Assembly: GCF_022014595.1 (NCBI RefSeq)
Contig: NZ_CP091740.1
Location: forward strand, 2,096,200-2,160,199
DNA from: Solitalea lacus
GTDB taxonomy: Bacteria > Bacteroidota > Bacteroidia > Sphingobacteriales > Sphingobacteriaceae
DNA: 64,000 nt
Direction of reading: 5' to 3'
Part shown: piece after piece, positions 62,651 through 64,000 of the stretch
How positions within the stretch are numbered: the stretch's first letter is position 1
Layout: each line of letters begins with the position of its first letter
Position numbers and translations under genes: made by a program
Notes under the pieces: generated by a model
Databases searched by the model: none
The model's input: only the letters and a program-made list of their open reading frames with translations
Told to the model about the DNA's origin: nothing

Positions 62651-63400
62651 TTATTCCAATACGATTTGCCTAATTGATTGTGATGTGCGATTGCGGTGTA
62701 TCATTATCAGGATAACTAATATCGTTCCCCAAACTAATGAAAGCATCCAAGTTGAAGCATTTTTATCGCCAGTACTATTCAGATGCAGACCTTCATTACT
62801 TAATTCATATGCAATGTTTGCTCCCCAATGAATTCCTAATGCGAGCCAAAGTGATTTCTTTATTACCACACAGAAACCTAAAACTAATCCCAATAGAAAC
62901 AAATAAGACAATACTGATATATCTTCATTAAGCCTCCAAATATGGTTTAATACATAGAGTGCAGAAGATAATAATATCCAAACAATTGGCTTTAAAGATT
63001 TCAAATGCCCATATAAATATCCTCTTGTTAGAATGTCTTCAGCAATGGAAGGGAAAAAAGTCATAAATAAAGTTAGTGGAAGACTTTTTAGAAAAAATCC
63101 AAATGTTTGCAGACTTTCTAAATTTTCATAATTTAATCCAATAGACAGTAGGATTGATAATGTGAATGAGGCAAGTCCTACCAATAGTCCTACAAGTAAT
63201 ATTCGATACCATTTTCCGGTTAATGATAGGCCATAACCTTCCAGTAACTTCCACCCCTGTAATCTGCAGAGAAATATTGCAGCCACTAAAAAACCGATCT
63301 TGAATACGGCAGTTACCCAAAAAGACTGAAAAAATTCCGGAAAATGATAGATAAAAAACAGAAATATAAATCCAGCAATAATTGATATCCAATTTTTCAT
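62651..63400 (-). CDS. CPBP-family intramembrane protease-like protein
   Basis: A 249-residue protein with about seven or eight membrane segments. The three CPBP motifs appear in order: the E-E-x-x-x-R motif as EDILTR in FFPSIAEDILTRGYLYG, an aromatic-x-x-x-H motif as YVLNH, and HWGAN as H-x-x-x-N. The second Glu is Asp here, a conservative change. Relatives include Rce1-type proteases and bacteriocin self-immunity proteins. Target unknown. Confidence 0.85.
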   Translation of the reverse strand: MKNWISIIAGFIFLFFIYHFPEFFQSFWVTAVFKIGFLVAAIFLCRLQGWKLLEGYGLSLTGKWYRILLVGLLVGLASFTLSILLSIGLNYENLESLQTFGFFLKSLPLTLFMTFFPSIAEDILTRGYLYGHLKSLKPIVWILLSSALYVLNHIWRLNEDISVLSYLFLLGLVLGFCVVIKKSLWLALGIHWGANIAYELSNEGLHLNSTGDKNASTWMLSLVWGTILVILIMIHRNRTSQSIRQIVLE

Positions 63401-63625
63401 TTCGTTTTTTTACAAGTATACGGATTGAGAAACTTCCACAAAAAATTAGAGCTTCGATTTGTTTGTAGGACAAGAAATTAAGCCTTAGTTTTTGGGCTAG
63501 GTTTTATAAATTGAACTTTAGTAGTTAACTTAAACTTTATATTTTCAATTTAGCATCAACACCGGATGGACGACAGTGCAAATCTGAAAAAGTGGAAATA
63601 ATAATAAAGTTTAAAGCAAGTAAAA

Positions 63626-64000
63626 ATGGTTTACGAAATTAAACTTTACAATATAAGGCCAGACAATCTTTCCCGTTTTACATTGGGGACTGTTGGAGCA
63701 AAACCTCTTTTCGTTGTTGGTCTTAATCCAAGCACAGCAGACGACAAAATTCCTGACTTGACAATTAAGAAAGTAATGACTTTTGCAGAGCAAGCGGGCT
63801 TTGACAGTTTTGTAATGTTTAATCTATATGCTCAAAGAACACCTTATCCCGATAAAATTCACGACAAGATTGACAGCACGCTACACAGAGAGAATATTGA
63901 CAAAATTGTTTCAACCTTAAAAAAACATAAAAATCCTTCTGTTCTCGCTGGTTGGGGGCAAACAATTAATGTTAAACCGTTTTTCATCGATTGTTTAAAT
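63626..64000 (+). CDS. DUF1643 domain protein, 3' end outside the window
   Basis: An open frame from ATG 63626 runs through the end of the window (125 codons visible). PLFVVGLNPSTADDKIPDLT followed by IKKVMTFAEQAGFDSFVMFNLYAQRTP is the DUF1643 signature; members of about 170-200 residues are common in bacterial accessory DNA with unknown function. AGCAAG precedes the start by a suitable distance. It is incomplete only because the window ends. Confidence 0.85.
   Translation, partial: MVYEIKLYNIRPDNLSRFTLGTVGAKPLFVVGLNPSTADDKIPDLTIKKVMTFAEQAGFDSFVMFNLYAQRTPYPDKIHDKIDSTLHRENIDKIVSTLKKHKNPSVLAGWGQTINVKPFFIDCLN

Overview
The window reads as an AT-rich chromosomal segment of a Bacteroidota bacterium, most likely a Sphingobacteriia-type environmental saprophyte. 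The reasons are two tandem SusC/SusD pairs, DUF4843 and PKD-like surface lipoproteins, TlpA-like thioredoxins, a probable type IX secretion C-terminal domain, and TAnnTTTG-type promoters. No tRNA, rRNA, transposase, integrase or CRISPR array was seen. Genus assignment is not possible from the sequence alone.

Region 1 (1-12.8 kb) is a mannose-centred block. It holds a GH76-like protein with a probable Tat signal, a GntR/UTRA regulator, a single polypeptide joining a ROK sugar kinase to a class I mannose-6-phosphate isomerase, an MFS sugar porter and a secreted GH38 alpha-mannosidase. Together these would release mannose, import it, phosphorylate it and isomerise it to fructose-6-phosphate. A TraB/GumN-like protein that lacks both signature histidines closes the block on the opposite strand.

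Region 2 (13.4-33.7 kb) is one long + strand locus: SusC-SusD-SusC-SusD-DUF4843-PKD-like-metalloprotease-metalloprotease-TlpA-TlpA. The first of the two tandem metalloproteases has lost every residue of the HExxHxxGxxH zinc site, while the second keeps it. Direct AGTCC repeats lie just upstream of the first SusC promoter, and the same arrangement occurs upstream of the AraC regulator at 50 kb.

Region 3 (33.9-49.6 kb) carries secreted carbohydrate- and glycoprotein-active enzymes: a beta-helix protein, an endonuclease/exonuclease/phosphatase-fold protein, an orphan predicted TIM-barrel glycosidase, a GH3 with a PA14 insert, an orphan toroid-like protein, a PNGase F-type amidase with a type IX sorting-like C-terminus, and a GH95. 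With GH38 and the mannose enzymes, the set is consistent with degradation of N-glycans and glycoproteins, perhaps plant complex type. This region also contains at least three gene relics: the C-terminus of an AraC regulator, a beta-helix fragment, and a broken signal-peptide ORF.

Region 4 (50-64 kb) is a patchwork of mostly single, unrelated genes in both orientations: AraC regulator, serine hydrolase, FMN reductase, a membrane protein with a 60-bp triplicate repeat, PLDc_N-like peptide, a three-gene secreted cluster including a lysozyme-like protein and a GIN-domain protein, VOC, GNAT, a GH36-like alpha-galactosidase, DUF2200, MscS, CPBP protease and a DUF1643 gene cut by the window end.
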